64,000 nt of DNA from Cryomorphaceae bacterium BACL29 MAG-121220-bin8 (GTDB lineage Bacteria > Bacteroidota > Bacteroidia > Flavobacteriales > Flavobacteriaceae): positions 372,001 to 436,000 of the forward strand of contig CAJIYP010000003.1 in the NCBI GenBank assembly GCA_905181705.1, given 5' to 3'. The notes under the pieces were generated by a model. The model saw nothing but the letters and a program-made list of their open reading frames with translations, had not been told where the DNA came from and did not search any database. A program made the translations under genes and the position numbers. Positions 37,306 through 47,134 of this stretch are shown here, one piece after another; the first letter of the stretch is position 1, and every line of letters starts with the position of its first letter.

Positions 37306-38316
37306 TTATCTAAAATTGACAGACATGCCTGCAGATAAAGTATTGTACTCTTGAAAAGTAAAGTCAACAAAAGCGCTAAAAATTAAAAATTTGAATTTTG
37401 CTCCTAGTGTCGTTTGAAAACCAGAAGCATTGAAATCCATATCGATGGGGTCTTTTAAAGATCTAGTCACTGGAATATTAGATTGAGTTTGGTACTCCAA
37501 ATCATATTGGCCAAGCATTTTAAAAGAAGAGGTTCCTCCACTTAAACCAAATCCTCCATAAAAATTAACTACTAAAACATCTAAAGAAGCCAACAGTAAT
37601 AAATTATAATTATTTAAACTAAACTGAGCTACTTGATTACTGCCCTCTAAAGAACTAAAGGATTGAATATCGTAATCTATTTTCATTTTAGAAAAAGAAG
37701 CAAATGCCGAAACGTTAAAAGGAAACTTGTCAATAGGTCCAAAGTACTGTAATAAATTATGTTTAATTCCAATTCCTTTCAAAGACATGTCTACTCCTTT
37801 TCTATGGTATTCTGGGCTATACCTAATTATTATTTCTGTATCTAAAGGAATGCCAACTCCCAATTGCAGGACTGGAGCAGGAACAGCCCCAAATGGCAGT
37901 CGACTTTTAATACCCTTTGGAGCTTTTATAGTTGTATTTAGTTCTGGGTAAATTCCCTGAGGCGGTATAGTTATTAATAAATCTTCTTGTCTATTTTCAC
38001 CAACAATTGTTGGTAGATTAGCGGCATCGGTTGTTATATAATCTAAATCATTAATAGAATATGTTTGATCAGCTGAGGGAACAAATGAGGCATTAAACTT
38101 AAGACTCAAATCCACCCCTAATTTCTTATGGACTTTGGCTGAATTGAACCAACCACCATTTGAGCTATAAATAGCTCCTTTCATAATTGGATTCATGTAT
38201 CCTTGAAATATTTTTTTCGAATCACTTTCTACCGCCAACAAAATGGATTCAAATCCTGACTGAGAATAAATTACAAAAGGAAAAAGAAAAGCAATAATTA
38301 AAGAATAAAACTTCAA
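37306..38316 (-). CDS. Secreted or outer-membrane protein, DUF6588-like
   Basis: A 336-residue protein with signal peptide MKFYSLIIAFLFPFVIYSQ. The mature part is beta-rich with alternating hydrophobic stretches and an end typical of a beta-barrel (FSAFVDFTFQEYNTLSAGMSVNFR). Fragments such as GGWFNSAKVHKKLGVDLSL and the KIDYDIQSF segment resemble the DUF6588 family of Bacteroidota outer-membrane proteins of unknown function. Transcribed in the same direction as metYX, whose riboswitch follows its stop by only 54 bp. Function unknown. Confidence 0.7.
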   Translation of the reverse strand: MKFYSLIIAFLFPFVIYSQSGFESILLAVESDSKKIFQGYMNPIMKGAIYSSNGGWFNSAKVHKKLGVDLSLKFNASFVPSADQTYSINDLDYITTDAANLPTIVGENRQEDLLITIPPQGIYPELNTTIKAPKGIKSRLPFGAVPAPVLQLGVGIPLDTEIIIRYSPEYHRKGVDMSLKGIGIKHNLLQYFGPIDKFPFNVSAFASFSKMKIDYDIQSFSSLEGSNQVAQFSLNNYNLLLLASLDVLVVNFYGGFGLSGGTSSFKMLGQYDLEYQTQSNIPVTRSLKDPIDMDFNASGFQTTLGAKFKFLIFSAFVDFTFQEYNTLSAGMSVNFR

Positions 38317-38365
38317 GCTATAAATTTTAATTAAAGTTAATGCCTTTAGTTTTAAAAACTGATTT

Positions 38366-41104
38366 TTACCTCAATCTAGCCCTGCCACCTCCGCCTCTGG
38401 AAGAAGGGTTTAAAGCGGTTAAATCATATTTAACTCTAAAAACAGCATATCTAGGTTGAATAATATAAGACCTAGTTTGGCTGTAAAGTTGATTAAAACT
38501 ATCTCTATTAATCGAAGTGTCATTAAAAAGGTTGGTAACTCCAATACCAAATTCCCATTTTGAACCATCTTTATTATAAGCTAAATCTGCTTCTAGAAAT
38601 TTGTATTCATTTAGAGTTACTTCCTGGTTTCTATAATAATTATATGAATATTCAGCCGTAAACACAAAACCATTTCCAAAATAAGCATCTAGTTCTACAA
38701 AAGGTGAATCTGTGTAGAAATAATTAACATTATCTCCCAATTCATACTTTCTTTTATTGTAACTGTATCCAATTTCTATGTTTGGTTTGTCTCTAAAATT
38801 AGTTGCTAATGAAGCTCTGTAGGACTGGGTAAAATTGACGGATTTTAAAGAATTTCCATTTACTACATTATTAAAGTCACTGTAGTTAAAATTCATGTTA
38901 AATCCAGCCTTGAAATTTTTAAATCTTTTATCGATTCTACCAGATGCACTGTAAGATTCTCGTGGTATATTGGAATTTTCGGCTGATCTAACACTGTTTA
39001 TCCCACTAATTAAAGTTTTATTTTGTATCGAATTACTTCTTTCAGAATAATTTAATCTGGCAAAAATATTGGTAAAAGTAAAAATATTGATGCTTTGATA
39101 ATTGAGACTATAATTATATACTTTGGCAGCCTCTAGACTTGGGTTTCCTTGAAAAAATGAATTATAATTATTAAATATATATCCCTTTGCTAAATTATTA
39201 ACGTCCGTAAATTGAGTAGTCGCTCTATAATTAAATCTTAAACTTTCTGCATCTTTAAATTTCATAAAAATTCTCATATTAGGCCTTATGTCTGAATAAG
39301 AATTTGACACTGTATTGTTTAACTGTAGGCTATTTGTTTTATAAGAATGAATGGTGAAACCAGGATCAAAAGTAAAAATTCCAGTAATAAATCTGTATCT
39401 AAAAGAAAGGTAAGTATCTGTAAAATTAAAGTCGACATCATTTACTAATAAATCTTGATCGAATTTATTTTGAGAATTATTATCTAAAATTTGAAAAATA
39501 TTTGAAGTAAATTTTTGACCAACATCTGTAATTCCAAGACTCAAATTTATATTTGATTTAGGAGTTAATATATAATAATAATCTAATTTGCCTTCAATTT
39601 TATCAGTTTGAGTATCTCTGAACTGATTGATGTTAAAACTTGATTGATTAGTGTCAAGTGGTAGAATATTTCTAAATGGTTGAATTTCTTTTATTGCCTG
39701 ATAAAAAGGATCTTCATTTTGAGATAGATGTTGAGCTTCAAAAGAAAAAATATGGTTCTCATTTAAAGTATAATAAGCTTTTAATTCTTGATTTATTGAA
39801 CTAGGTTCTTGACTTTTTAAAATAGCTATATTCTCTGTCTCTAAACTTACAGAACCTCGGTTATTTGAACTTGATACCAAATCAGTATTTTCAAAATTAC
39901 TTGCAGATCTTATAAGTAAATTGTACTCCGTTTGAAGCCTATCATTAGGTTTAAATTCTGTAGAAAATTTGTAAATCTGTTGATCATTTTCTTGAACAAC
40001 GTAATCTGAAGTCTTCTGAACGGCATTAGATGCTGTGTAAACTCTATCCACTTTTTCTTCCAAAATATTTTGAGTTTTAGCTATTATGGCGAAACCACTT
40101 AATTCCCATTTTTCGTTTGGAGAATGACTAAAGTTATAGGCACCAAGTTTAGCATCAATAGATTTGGCTCTGTTATTTTGAAGATTACCAATTCCGGCGC
40201 CATCAGAGGAAATATTTATGGAAGTCCCTGTTTGAGCATTTAAATTATTAAACCCTCCACTAAATCTGTAAAAATCTCTTCTTGACAAAACAGGATCTCC
40301 AATATTATTACTGTTCCCAAATAAACTCATGCTAAGATCTTTAGCGTAATAGAATATCTTTGGAGCAGCTAAAAATGTATCGTCATTTCCAACACCACCA
40401 AGAATCTCTCCAAACCAGAATTTATCTTTTCCACTTTTCAAACTAATATTAATAGCTATGTTATCCTCGTTGTTAGTTACATTTCTTAACTGACCCACTT
40501 CGGTAAAATTCCTCAAAACTTCGACTTTTCCAACAGCATTAGCAGGCAGGTTTTGGGTAGCAAGTTTTGAATCACCATCAAAAAAATCTTTTCCTTCTAC
40601 TGTAATTTTAGTGATTTCTTTTCCTTCAACTTCAATAGTTCCATCGTCATTTACTTCAATACCGGGAAGATTTTTAAGTACATCTCCTAATTTTTTTTCA
40701 GTACCTGTATTAAATGAATCCGCATTATATACTATGGTATCTCCTTTAATTGTAACAGGCATTTCATAGACAATCTCAACCTCATCCAAAGCTTCTGCTT
40801 GCTCCTCTAAAATAAAGTTTTTCTCAAAGTCTTCACTTAAATTTAAATCTATTTCTATTTGTTGAAATCCAATAAAAGAAATTTTTATTTGATAATCTGT
40901 ATTTTTCTTTAGTGAAACTCTATAAAAACCAGTATCACTTGATATTCCAAAACCATCCAAAATTTTAGTTTCTTTTTCTATGGCGATAACATTTGCTCCC
41001 ATAATTGTATTACCCATTGAATCGGTAATTGTACCTTCAAATCTAACTTGGGAATAAACAATAGAGTTAAATAAAAGTAAAGTAATTAGTAATGTTTTTT
41101 TCAT
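38366..41104 (-). CDS. TonB-dependent receptor-like outer membrane beta-barrel protein
   Basis: A 912-residue outer-membrane protein. Signal peptide (1-18), carboxypeptidase-regulatory-like domain (about 20-105, GTITDSMGNTIMGANVIAIE), a plug-like domain (GDVLKNLPGIEVNDDGTIEV near 140, KITVEGKDFFDGDSKLATQ near 168), then a large barrel of the outer membrane protein beta-barrel family (OMP_b-brl_3 type). The usual TonB box is not evident. The end is a glycine/arginine-rich tail, SSRGGGGRARLR. The downstream GLPGLI gene (45 bp upstream on this strand) is a frequent partner in Bacteroidota. The exported or imported substrate is unknown. Confidence 0.85.
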   Translation of the reverse strand: MKKTLLITLLLFNSIVYSQVRFEGTITDSMGNTIMGANVIAIEKETKILDGFGISSDTGFYRVSLKKNTDYQIKISFIGFQQIEIDLNLSEDFEKNFILEEQAEALDEVEIVYEMPVTIKGDTIVYNADSFNTGTEKKLGDVLKNLPGIEVNDDGTIEVEGKEITKITVEGKDFFDGDSKLATQNLPANAVGKVEVLRNFTEVGQLRNVTNNEDNIAINISLKSGKDKFWFGEILGGVGNDDTFLAAPKIFYYAKDLSMSLFGNSNNIGDPVLSRRDFYRFSGGFNNLNAQTGTSINISSDGAGIGNLQNNRAKSIDAKLGAYNFSHSPNEKWELSGFAIIAKTQNILEEKVDRVYTASNAVQKTSDYVVQENDQQIYKFSTEFKPNDRLQTEYNLLIRSASNFENTDLVSSSNNRGSVSLETENIAILKSQEPSSINQELKAYYTLNENHIFSFEAQHLSQNEDPFYQAIKEIQPFRNILPLDTNQSSFNINQFRDTQTDKIEGKLDYYYILTPKSNINLSLGITDVGQKFTSNIFQILDNNSQNKFDQDLLVNDVDFNFTDTYLSFRYRFITGIFTFDPGFTIHSYKTNSLQLNNTVSNSYSDIRPNMRIFMKFKDAESLRFNYRATTQFTDVNNLAKGYIFNNYNSFFQGNPSLEAAKVYNYSLNYQSINIFTFTNIFARLNYSERSNSIQNKTLISGINSVRSAENSNIPRESYSASGRIDKRFKNFKAGFNMNFNYSDFNNVVNGNSLKSVNFTQSYRASLATNFRDKPNIEIGYSYNKRKYELGDNVNYFYTDSPFVELDAYFGNGFVFTAEYSYNYYRNQEVTLNEYKFLEADLAYNKDGSKWEFGIGVTNLFNDTSINRDSFNQLYSQTRSYIIQPRYAVFRVKYDLTALNPSSRGGGGRARLR

Positions 41105-41149
41105 TTAATTAAAAAAATGTTGTTAATAAAAATTGTTTTTTAAAAAAGT

Positions 41150-41986
41150 TTAATTAGAAATTCTTGTAGACCCCCTTGAACTTCCCCCTCTTCTTCCTCT
41201 GTACATGTTACTCATTTCTTCTGCTTTATCTTTAGCGATTTGTTCAAACTCTAGGCTAGTAACTTCTTTGCCCTTAGATGGAGCCTTTACCTTAACTTTC
41301 TCTTTTGGATTAATAATCACTTTAGTACAAAGCATAGTAGTTCTGTCGTCATTTACTTCCAAAATAAGACCAGGCAAACCTCCATACATTGAGGGACCAG
41401 TTGAAACAGGTATTTCAGGCGTAAACCAAGCGGACATAACTACGTCACGCATTTTCATTTCTGGTGGCTCAGGTGGAGCTCCGCCGCCTCTTTGTCTATT
41501 ACCAAAATTAAAAGCTCTTTCTTCTACTTGCTTAGTTATAGTTGCTTTATAAGCGTTATAAATTCCAATTTTTTTAGTTTCTCCTGTTAAAACCCATTTA
41601 CTTGGAGCTATACTGTCTTTAACTAAAAAAACTTTTCCAAATAATTCTTTTTTATTGATGTATGTTTTTGATTGAAGATCTTTATAAATAGATCCTCCCT
41701 CAGGACCTGTAACAAATTGCATCCAGTTAAATCCACCACCTTGTCCATTAGGATCCAGTCTTTCTTCTTCTTTAAAGAAGGAGGCATTACTATTAAAATC
41801 TAATATGTAGTTTTTTTCTGTGGCTGTTTTCATTCTTCCTTTAATGGCAGCTTGTCTGTCAGGTGGCATGTTTTTCATGAAATCCATATTTACATTAACC
41901 TTGGACATGTAATAAGCCTTGCCTTGGAAATCTTGAGTATACCCATTCAATCCCAAAAAAATTATAATAATTAGTATTTTTTTCAT
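41150..41986 (-). CDS. GLPGLI family protein
   Basis: An exported protein of about 278 aa. The ATG at 41986 begins a signal peptide MKKILIIIIFLGLNGYTQ; the longer frame upstream lacks signal character. The family motif GLPGLI is present in MYGGLPGLILEVNDD. Other features are a Gly/Pro/Arg-rich insert (RQRGGGAPPEPPEMK) and an Arg/Gly/Ser-rich tail (YRGRRGGSSRGSTRISN). The family is of unknown function and commonly adjoins TonB-receptor-like genes, as here. Confidence 0.9.
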   Translation of the reverse strand: MKKILIIIIFLGLNGYTQDFQGKAYYMSKVNVNMDFMKNMPPDRQAAIKGRMKTATEKNYILDFNSNASFFKEEERLDPNGQGGGFNWMQFVTGPEGGSIYKDLQSKTYINKKELFGKVFLVKDSIAPSKWVLTGETKKIGIYNAYKATITKQVEERAFNFGNRQRGGGAPPEPPEMKMRDVVMSAWFTPEIPVSTGPSMYGGLPGLILEVNDDRTTMLCTKVIINPKEKVKVKAPSKGKEVTSLEFEQIAKDKAEEMSNMYRGRRGGSSRGSTRISN

Positions 41987-42132
41987 AGTTATATATTTTG
42001 TTACAAAGCGCAATTCTAATGATTTATTACTAAATAGACAATTTGAATGCAATAAAGTTTAATAAGTATGAATTTTTTAAAATTTATATTTTAAATTAGT
42101 TGGATTGTTAAAAATTATAAATATTGATTAAT

Positions 42133-42735
42133 ATGCACATAGGAATTGCAGGTAATATAGGGGCTGGAAAAACATCATTAACAAAATTGCTGGCGAAACA
42201 CTTCAAGTTCGAGGGACATTATGAAGACGTTTTAAAAAATCCTTATTTAGACGATTTCTATGAACAAATGGAAAGATGGTCCTTTAATCTTCAAATCTAT
42301 TTTTTAAATAGTCGATTTCGTCAAATAAGAGATTTTGAAAAAAGTGGGAAAAAAATTATTCAAGACAGAACAATTTACGAAGATGCCTATATTTTTGCTC
42401 CCAATCTTAAGGCCATGGGCTTAATGACCAATAGAGATTTTGATAATTATAAATCTATTTTTGATTTAATGGAATCTTATGTTAAAGGTCCTGATCTTTT
42501 AGTCTACTTAAGAAGTGGAATCCCAAATTTAGTGGATCAAATTCATAAAAGAGGAAGAGATTATGAAAACTCCATCAGTATTGAATATTTAAGCAGGTTA
42601 AATGAAAGATATGAAGCATGGATTGAAACCTACGATAAAGGAAAGCTACTTATTATTGATGTAGATGGATTAGATTTCGTAACAAACAAGGCAGATCTAA
42701 ATTATATTATTGAAAAAATTGATAAAGAAATCTAA
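42133..42735 (+). CDS. Deoxynucleoside kinase
   Basis: A 200-residue P-loop kinase of the dNK family phosphorylating deoxynucleosides in salvage. P-loop GIAGNIGAGKTSLT near residue 5, the substrate-side segment WSFNLQIYFLNSRF near 45, and the DRTIYEDAYIFAPN motif near 76 (the family ERS motif replaced by DRT); lid arginines in HKRGRDYE near 140. The ATG at 42133 is preferred over a TTG three codons upstream. Nucleoside specificity is not predictable. A nucleoside transporter and thyA occur a few kilobases downstream. Confidence 0.9.
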   Translation: MHIGIAGNIGAGKTSLTKLLAKHFKFEGHYEDVLKNPYLDDFYEQMERWSFNLQIYFLNSRFRQIRDFEKSGKKIIQDRTIYEDAYIFAPNLKAMGLMTNRDFDNYKSIFDLMESYVKGPDLLVYLRSGIPNLVDQIHKRGRDYENSISIEYLSRLNERYEAWIETYDKGKLLIIDVDGLDFVTNKADLNYIIEKIDKEI

Positions 42736-42742
42736 TAATTTA

Positions 42743-45163
42743 TTAATTTTCTTGATTAACTGTTGAAGTTGGTATTTTTAAAATTTCTCCCTCAATTTTT
42801 AACTCATCTAATTTATCCATTATTTCATCTTTAGAACCTTCATAAACTTTAGTAGTTTCAGTTGCAACTCCATTCTCTACTTTACTTGAAATAATCTTTA
42901 AAGTTGCATTTGTATTGGTCTCATCAAAATTAACAGAAATTTCCTGATTAACTTGAGTGTCAATTGAATTCACCACTTGTGAAGATTCTATAGAATGTCC
43001 ACCTAATATCGGAGCAATTACAAGTCCAATTAAACAAGTTAGTTTGATTAAAATATTCATTGATGGTCCTGAGGTATCTTTAAAAGGATCTCCAACAGTA
43101 TCACCTGTTACGGCTGCTTTATGAGCTTCCGAACCTTTATAGGTCATTTCTCCATTAATTTCTACACCTGCTTCAAATGATTTCTTTGCATTATCCCATG
43201 CACCACCTGCATTATTTTGAAAAATTGCCCAAAGTACTCCACTCACTGTTACTCCAGCCATATATCCTCCTAGCATTTCAGCAATTGCTAAATTATCCAT
43301 TCCAAAAATCATTGGAACAAAAGCTATTACTAATGGAAAACCTATTGTTAAAACTCCAGGAAGAACCATTTCTTTTAGAGAAGCTTGTGTTGAAATCGCT
43401 ACACATTTATCGTATTCTGGCTTACCAGTTCCCTCCATAATTCCAGGGATTTCTTTAAATTGTCTCCTTACTTCTTCAACCATTTCCATAGCTGCTTTTC
43501 CCACAGCATTCATAGCTAATGCTGAAAATACAACAGGAACCATTCCACCAACAAATAACATAGCCAACACAGGGGCTTTAAAAATATTTATACCATCAAT
43601 ACCAGTAAAAGTGACATAAGCTGCAAAAAGAGCTAATGAAGTCAAAGCTGCAGAAGCTATAGCAAAACCTTTACCTGTTGCTGCAGTTGTATTACCTACT
43701 GAATCTAAAATATCAGTTCTTTCTCTTACAATAGGTTCTTGTTCACTCATTTCAGCAATTCCTCCTGCATTATCAGAAATTGGTCCAAAAGCATCAATAG
43801 CTAGTTGCATGGCCGTAGTAGCCATCATCGCAGAAGCAGCCAAGGCAACTCCATAAAAACCTGCAAAGAAATAAGAAGCCCAAATTGCACCTGCAAATAA
43901 TAAAACAGATGGAAATGTGGAAATCATACCAGTTGCTAATCCTGCAATAATATTAGTTCCTGCTCCAGTACTAGATTGTTGTACAATTTTTAAAATTGGT
44001 TTTTTACCAAGTCCCGTATAATATTCAGTAACTGATGAAATAACAGCACCTACTACTAAGCCAACTAATGTTGCAAAAAATACACTCATTGAAGATATAT
44101 CTTTCAATCCTTCTCCAAAAAATTCCATTTTCATAGTTTCAGGAAGCATCCAGTCACATAATACATAACATGCAACAGCGACCAGAAATATAGAAGTCCA
44201 ATTTCCAATATTTAAAGCTCTCATAACCTCATCTTCCTTTGCACTATTATTTTTTATATTAACAAGCATCGTTCCAATTATAGAAATAATGATTCCTACG
44301 CCAGCTATAAAAACTGGTAATAGTATTGGACCTATTCCTCCAAATGCATCATCTATACTTCCTCCCATATCTTTAATTACATAATTTCCTAAAACCATTG
44401 AGGCTAAAACGGTAGCAACGTAGGAACCAAATAAATCTGCTCCCATTCCTGCAACATCTCCAACATTATCTCCAACATTATCGGCAATAGTAGCTGGATT
44501 TCTAGGATCATCCTCAGGAATTCCTGCTTCCACTTTTCCTACTAAATCTGCTCCTACATCAGCAGCTTTTGTATATATACCTCCGCCTACTCTTGCAAAT
44601 AATGCAATTGATTCAGCTCCAAGAGAAAATCCTGCTAAAGTTTCTAAAACAATTGTCATGTCTTCAGAAGATGTCCAAACACCACCCATAAAAACTTTAT
44701 AGAATATGATAAAAAAAGCAGTCAAACCAAGTACAGCTAAACCAGCTACACCCAATCCCATTACAGTTCCTCCTCCAAAGGAAATTTTTAATGCATTTGG
44801 AAGACTAGTTCTAGCTGCTTGCGTAGTTCTAACATTTGTCTTTGTAGCAATTTTCATTCCCATATTTCCAGCCCAAGCTGAAAATAATGCTCCAAAAATG
44901 AAAGCCACAACTATTAATATGTGGGTTGTTGGAACTATTACAGAAACTGCTGCTAATGCTAAACTTACAACAACAACAAATATGGATAATAATTTATATT
45001 CTGCATTTAAAAAAGCCAAAGCGCCCTCATAAATATGATCAGAAATTTCTTTCATTTTACCATCTCCGGCATCTTGCTTCATAACCCAAGATTTTTTATA
45101 AGTCATGTAAGCAAGTCCTAGTAAGGCAAGTGCTATTGGTAAAAAGATTATTGTAGTTTCCAT
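42743..45163 (-). CDS. hppA: Membrane-bound ion-translocating pyrophosphatase with C-terminal extension
   Basis: Uses PPi hydrolysis to pump H+ and/or Na+ across the membrane. 806 aa, about 16 helices; the catalytic motif [47 protein letters not shown] region lies near residues 200-245 with further [11 protein letters not shown] (near 465) and [15 protein letters not shown] near 690. In [10 protein letters not shown] (near 490) the key position is Ala rather than Lys, which marks the K+-dependent class, whose members often pump Na+. After the last conserved helix (near 720) is an 85-residue polar, soluble tail not needed in the minimal enzyme. Confidence 0.96.
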   Translation of the reverse strand: METTIIFLPIALALLGLAYMTYKKSWVMKQDAGDGKMKEISDHIYEGALAFLNAEYKLLSIFVVVVSLALAAVSVIVPTTHILIVVAFIFGALFSAWAGNMGMKIATKTNVRTTQAARTSLPNALKISFGGGTVMGLGVAGLAVLGLTAFFIIFYKVFMGGVWTSSEDMTIVLETLAGFSLGAESIALFARVGGGIYTKAADVGADLVGKVEAGIPEDDPRNPATIADNVGDNVGDVAGMGADLFGSYVATVLASMVLGNYVIKDMGGSIDDAFGGIGPILLPVFIAGVGIIISIIGTMLVNIKNNSAKEDEVMRALNIGNWTSIFLVAVACYVLCDWMLPETMKMEFFGEGLKDISSMSVFFATLVGLVVGAVISSVTEYYTGLGKKPILKIVQQSSTGAGTNIIAGLATGMISTFPSVLLFAGAIWASYFFAGFYGVALAASAMMATTAMQLAIDAFGPISDNAGGIAEMSEQEPIVRERTDILDSVGNTTAATGKGFAIASAALTSLALFAAYVTFTGIDGINIFKAPVLAMLFVGGMVPVVFSALAMNAVGKAAMEMVEEVRRQFKEIPGIMEGTGKPEYDKCVAISTQASLKEMVLPGVLTIGFPLVIAFVPMIFGMDNLAIAEMLGGYMAGVTVSGVLWAIFQNNAGGAWDNAKKSFEAGVEINGEMTYKGSEAHKAAVTGDTVGDPFKDTSGPSMNILIKLTCLIGLVIAPILGGHSIESSQVVNSIDTQVNQEISVNFDETNTNATLKIISSKVENGVATETTKVYEGSKDEIMDKLDELKIEGEILKIPTSTVNQEN

Positions 45164-45197
45164 GCGTTTGTATTTTTTATATTTTTTTAATCGGATG

Positions 45198-45205
45198 CAA
45201 AAATA
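45198..45205 (-). promoter_or_regulatory. Putative -7 box of hppA promoter
   Basis: Minus-strand TATTTTTG fits TAnnTTTG, 34 bp before the hppA ATG, in the 89-bp gap to pdhB. No clear -33 TTG at the right spacing. Confidence 0.4.
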
Positions 45206-45252
45206 GACAAATAGGTTTAAATAAAAAACCTCTTTATTGTAGAGTTATTTAT

Positions 45253-46233
45253 TTAAGATTTATAAAGTACTTTTTTAACTGATTTAATAACGTCTTTACT
45301 ATTAGGAATCCATTCCGCTAATAAAACAGGAGAATAAGGCGCGGGAGTATCTGCTGTATTAATTTTTTCAATTGGAGCGTCTAAATAATCAAATATTTGA
45401 TTTTGAACTTGATAGGTAATTTCTGTTGAAATGTTTCCAAATGGCCACGACTCCTCTAATATTACTAGTCTGTTGGTTTTTTTAACAGACTCAATAATAG
45501 TATTCATGTCTAGTGGCCTAATAGTTCTAAGATCAATAAGTTCAGCTTCTATTCCCTCCTTTTTTAATTCTTCTATAGCAATTATTGCTTCTTTCATGAT
45601 TTTTCCAAAAGACACTATAGTTACGTCTTTTCCTGGTATTTTAACCTCTGCTTTTCCAATAGGAATCAAATACTCTTCTTCTGGAACTTCACCCTTATCA
45701 CCATACATCTGTTCAGATTCCATAAATATTACAGGGTCGTTATCTCTAATTGCAGATTTTAATAAACCTTTAGCATCATATGGGTTAGATGGTACTATTA
45801 CTTTTAATCCAGGACAATTTGCATACCAGCTTTCGAAAGCTTGAGAATGAGTGGCAGCTAATTGACCGGCAGATCCAGTTGGCCCTCTAAATACTATGGG
45901 GCAAGGAAACTGGCCTCCAGACATTTGTCTAATCTTGGCGGCGTTATTTATGATTTGATCAATTCCAACTAAAGCAAAATTAAATGTCATAAACTCAATA
46001 ATTGGTCTATTTCCAGTCATGGTAGAACCAACTCCAATTCCACTAAAGCCTAACTCAGAAATTGGAGTGTCAATTACTCTTTTTTCACCAAATTCATCTA
46101 ACATACCTTTTGAAGCTTTGTAAGCACCATTGTATTCTGCTACTTCCTCTCCCATTAAATAAATTGTTTGATCCAATCTCATTTCTTCTGACATCGCCTC
46201 ACATATTGCTTCTCTAAATTGAATAATTCTCAT
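45253..46233 (-). CDS. pdhB: Pyruvate dehydrogenase E1 component, beta subunit
   Basis: Thiamine-diphosphate-dependent E1 beta subunit of 326 aa: MRIIQFREAICEAMSEEM start, LMGEEVAEYNGAYKASKGM near residue 26, DTPISELGFSGIGVG near 55, the THSQAFESWYANCPGL region near 130 and ESWPFGNISTEI near 262. Works with an E1 alpha subunit not in this window. Pdh rather than branched-chain ketoacid E1 is chosen by overall similarity to the bacterial and mitochondrial PdhB type. Divergent from etfB. Confidence 0.93.
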   Translation of the reverse strand: MRIIQFREAICEAMSEEMRLDQTIYLMGEEVAEYNGAYKASKGMLDEFGEKRVIDTPISELGFSGIGVGSTMTGNRPIIEFMTFNFALVGIDQIINNAAKIRQMSGGQFPCPIVFRGPTGSAGQLAATHSQAFESWYANCPGLKVIVPSNPYDAKGLLKSAIRDNDPVIFMESEQMYGDKGEVPEEEYLIPIGKAEVKIPGKDVTIVSFGKIMKEAIIAIEELKKEGIEAELIDLRTIRPLDMNTIIESVKKTNRLVILEESWPFGNISTEITYQVQNQIFDYLDAPIEKINTADTPAPYSPVLLAEWIPNSKDVIKSVKKVLYKS

Positions 46234-46261
46234 AAAAGTATTTTAGAAATAATTTTCTTTG

Positions 46262-46290
46262 CAAAAATATTAAATAATTTAGACTTACAA
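46262..46290 (-). promoter_or_regulatory. Putative pdhB promoter
   Basis: Minus-strand TTG (46288-46290), 18-bp spacer, TATTTTTG (46262-46269), close to the Bacteroidota consensus; the -7 box is 28 bp upstream of the pdhB start. Confidence 0.55.
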
Positions 46291-46312
46291 TTTTTTTTTA
46301 ATTTAAAAAAAG

Positions 46313-46326
46313 CTATGCACGCATAG
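46313..46326. promoter_or_regulatory. Inverted repeat between divergent pdhB and etfB promoters
   Basis: CTATGC-AC-GCATAG, a perfect 6-bp inverted repeat with 2-nt centre, located 20 bp upstream of the etfB -7 box and 23 bp from the pdhB -33 element. It looks like a dimeric regulator site; no T-tract follows, so it is unlikely to be a terminator. Confidence 0.4.
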
Positions 46327-46345
46327 TATTTTCTTAATATTTATT

Positions 46346-46353
46346 TATATTTG
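46346..46353 (+). promoter_or_regulatory. Putative -7 box of etfBA promoter
   Basis: TATATTTG matches TAnnTTTG and is 26 bp before the etfB ATG. No TTG is found at the expected -33 distance; the inverted repeat at 46313-46326 is close to that region. Confidence 0.5.
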
Positions 46354-46378
46354 TAATTCAATTATATTAAATATTTAT

Positions 46379-47125
46379 ATGAAGATTCTAGTTTGTATAA
46401 GTCATGTTCCTGATACTACATCAAAAATTAATTTTTCTGATGACAACAAGGTGTTTGATAATCAAGGAGTTCAGTTTGTAATCAATCCTAATGATGAGTT
46501 TGGATTAACAAGAGCTATGTGGTTTAAAGAAAAGCAAAATGCTACAGTGGACGTAATAAACGTTGGTAAATCTAATACAGAATCTACTTTAAGAAAAGCA
46601 TTAGCAATTGGTGCTGACAAAGCAATTAGAATTGATTCCGATCCTATTGATGGTTTTTTTGTTGCAAAACAAATTGTAGATTATGTGTCTTCTAATCCTT
46701 ATGATTTGATTATTGCCGGAAGAGAATCTATAGATTATAATGGAGGAATGGTTCCAGGGCTAATTGCTGGTATGATAAAAATGAATTTTGTTACTAATTG
46801 TACAAATTTGGAAATTGAAAACAGTTCTGCCACAATAGAGAGAGAAATTGATGGTGGTAAAGAAATTTTAACATGTGATCTTCCGCTTATAATAGGAGGT
46901 CAAAAAGGTTTGGTTGAAGAAAGTGATTTAAGAATTCCCAATATGCGTGGAATTATGCAAGCAAGACAAAAACCATTAGAGGTCATAGCGTGTACTAATT
47001 CTGATTCAAAAACTAAATCTATAAGGTTTTACAAACCTGCTCCAAGGGAAGAAGTCAAACTTGTTTCACCAGATAACTTAGATCAATTAATTGATATGCT
47101 TCATAATGAAGCTAAAGTTTTATAA
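46379..47125 (+). CDS. etfB: Electron transfer flavoprotein subunit beta
   Basis: Beta subunit of the FAD/AMP-containing electron carrier linking acyl-CoA dehydrogenases to the respiratory chain. 248 aa with KILVCISHVPDTTSKI start, NPNDEFGLTRAM near residue 37, ALAIGADKAIRID near 72, AGRESIDYNGGMVPGLIA near 120 and DLPLIIGGQKGLVEESDLRIPNMRGIM near 165. Ten nt before etfA. Confidence 0.95.
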   Translation: MKILVCISHVPDTTSKINFSDDNKVFDNQGVQFVINPNDEFGLTRAMWFKEKQNATVDVINVGKSNTESTLRKALAIGADKAIRIDSDPIDGFFVAKQIVDYVSSNPYDLIIAGRESIDYNGGMVPGLIAGMIKMNFVTNCTNLEIENSSATIEREIDGGKEILTCDLPLIIGGQKGLVEESDLRIPNMRGIMQARQKPLEVIACTNSDSKTKSIRFYKPAPREEVKLVSPDNLDQLIDMLHNEAKVL

Positions 47126-47134
47126 ACATAAATT

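Noticed and set aside
45228..45252. Possible terminator after pdhB (CTCT...AGAG then T6, minus strand)
   Set aside because: Only a 4-bp stem with a 7-nt loop; too weak to support.
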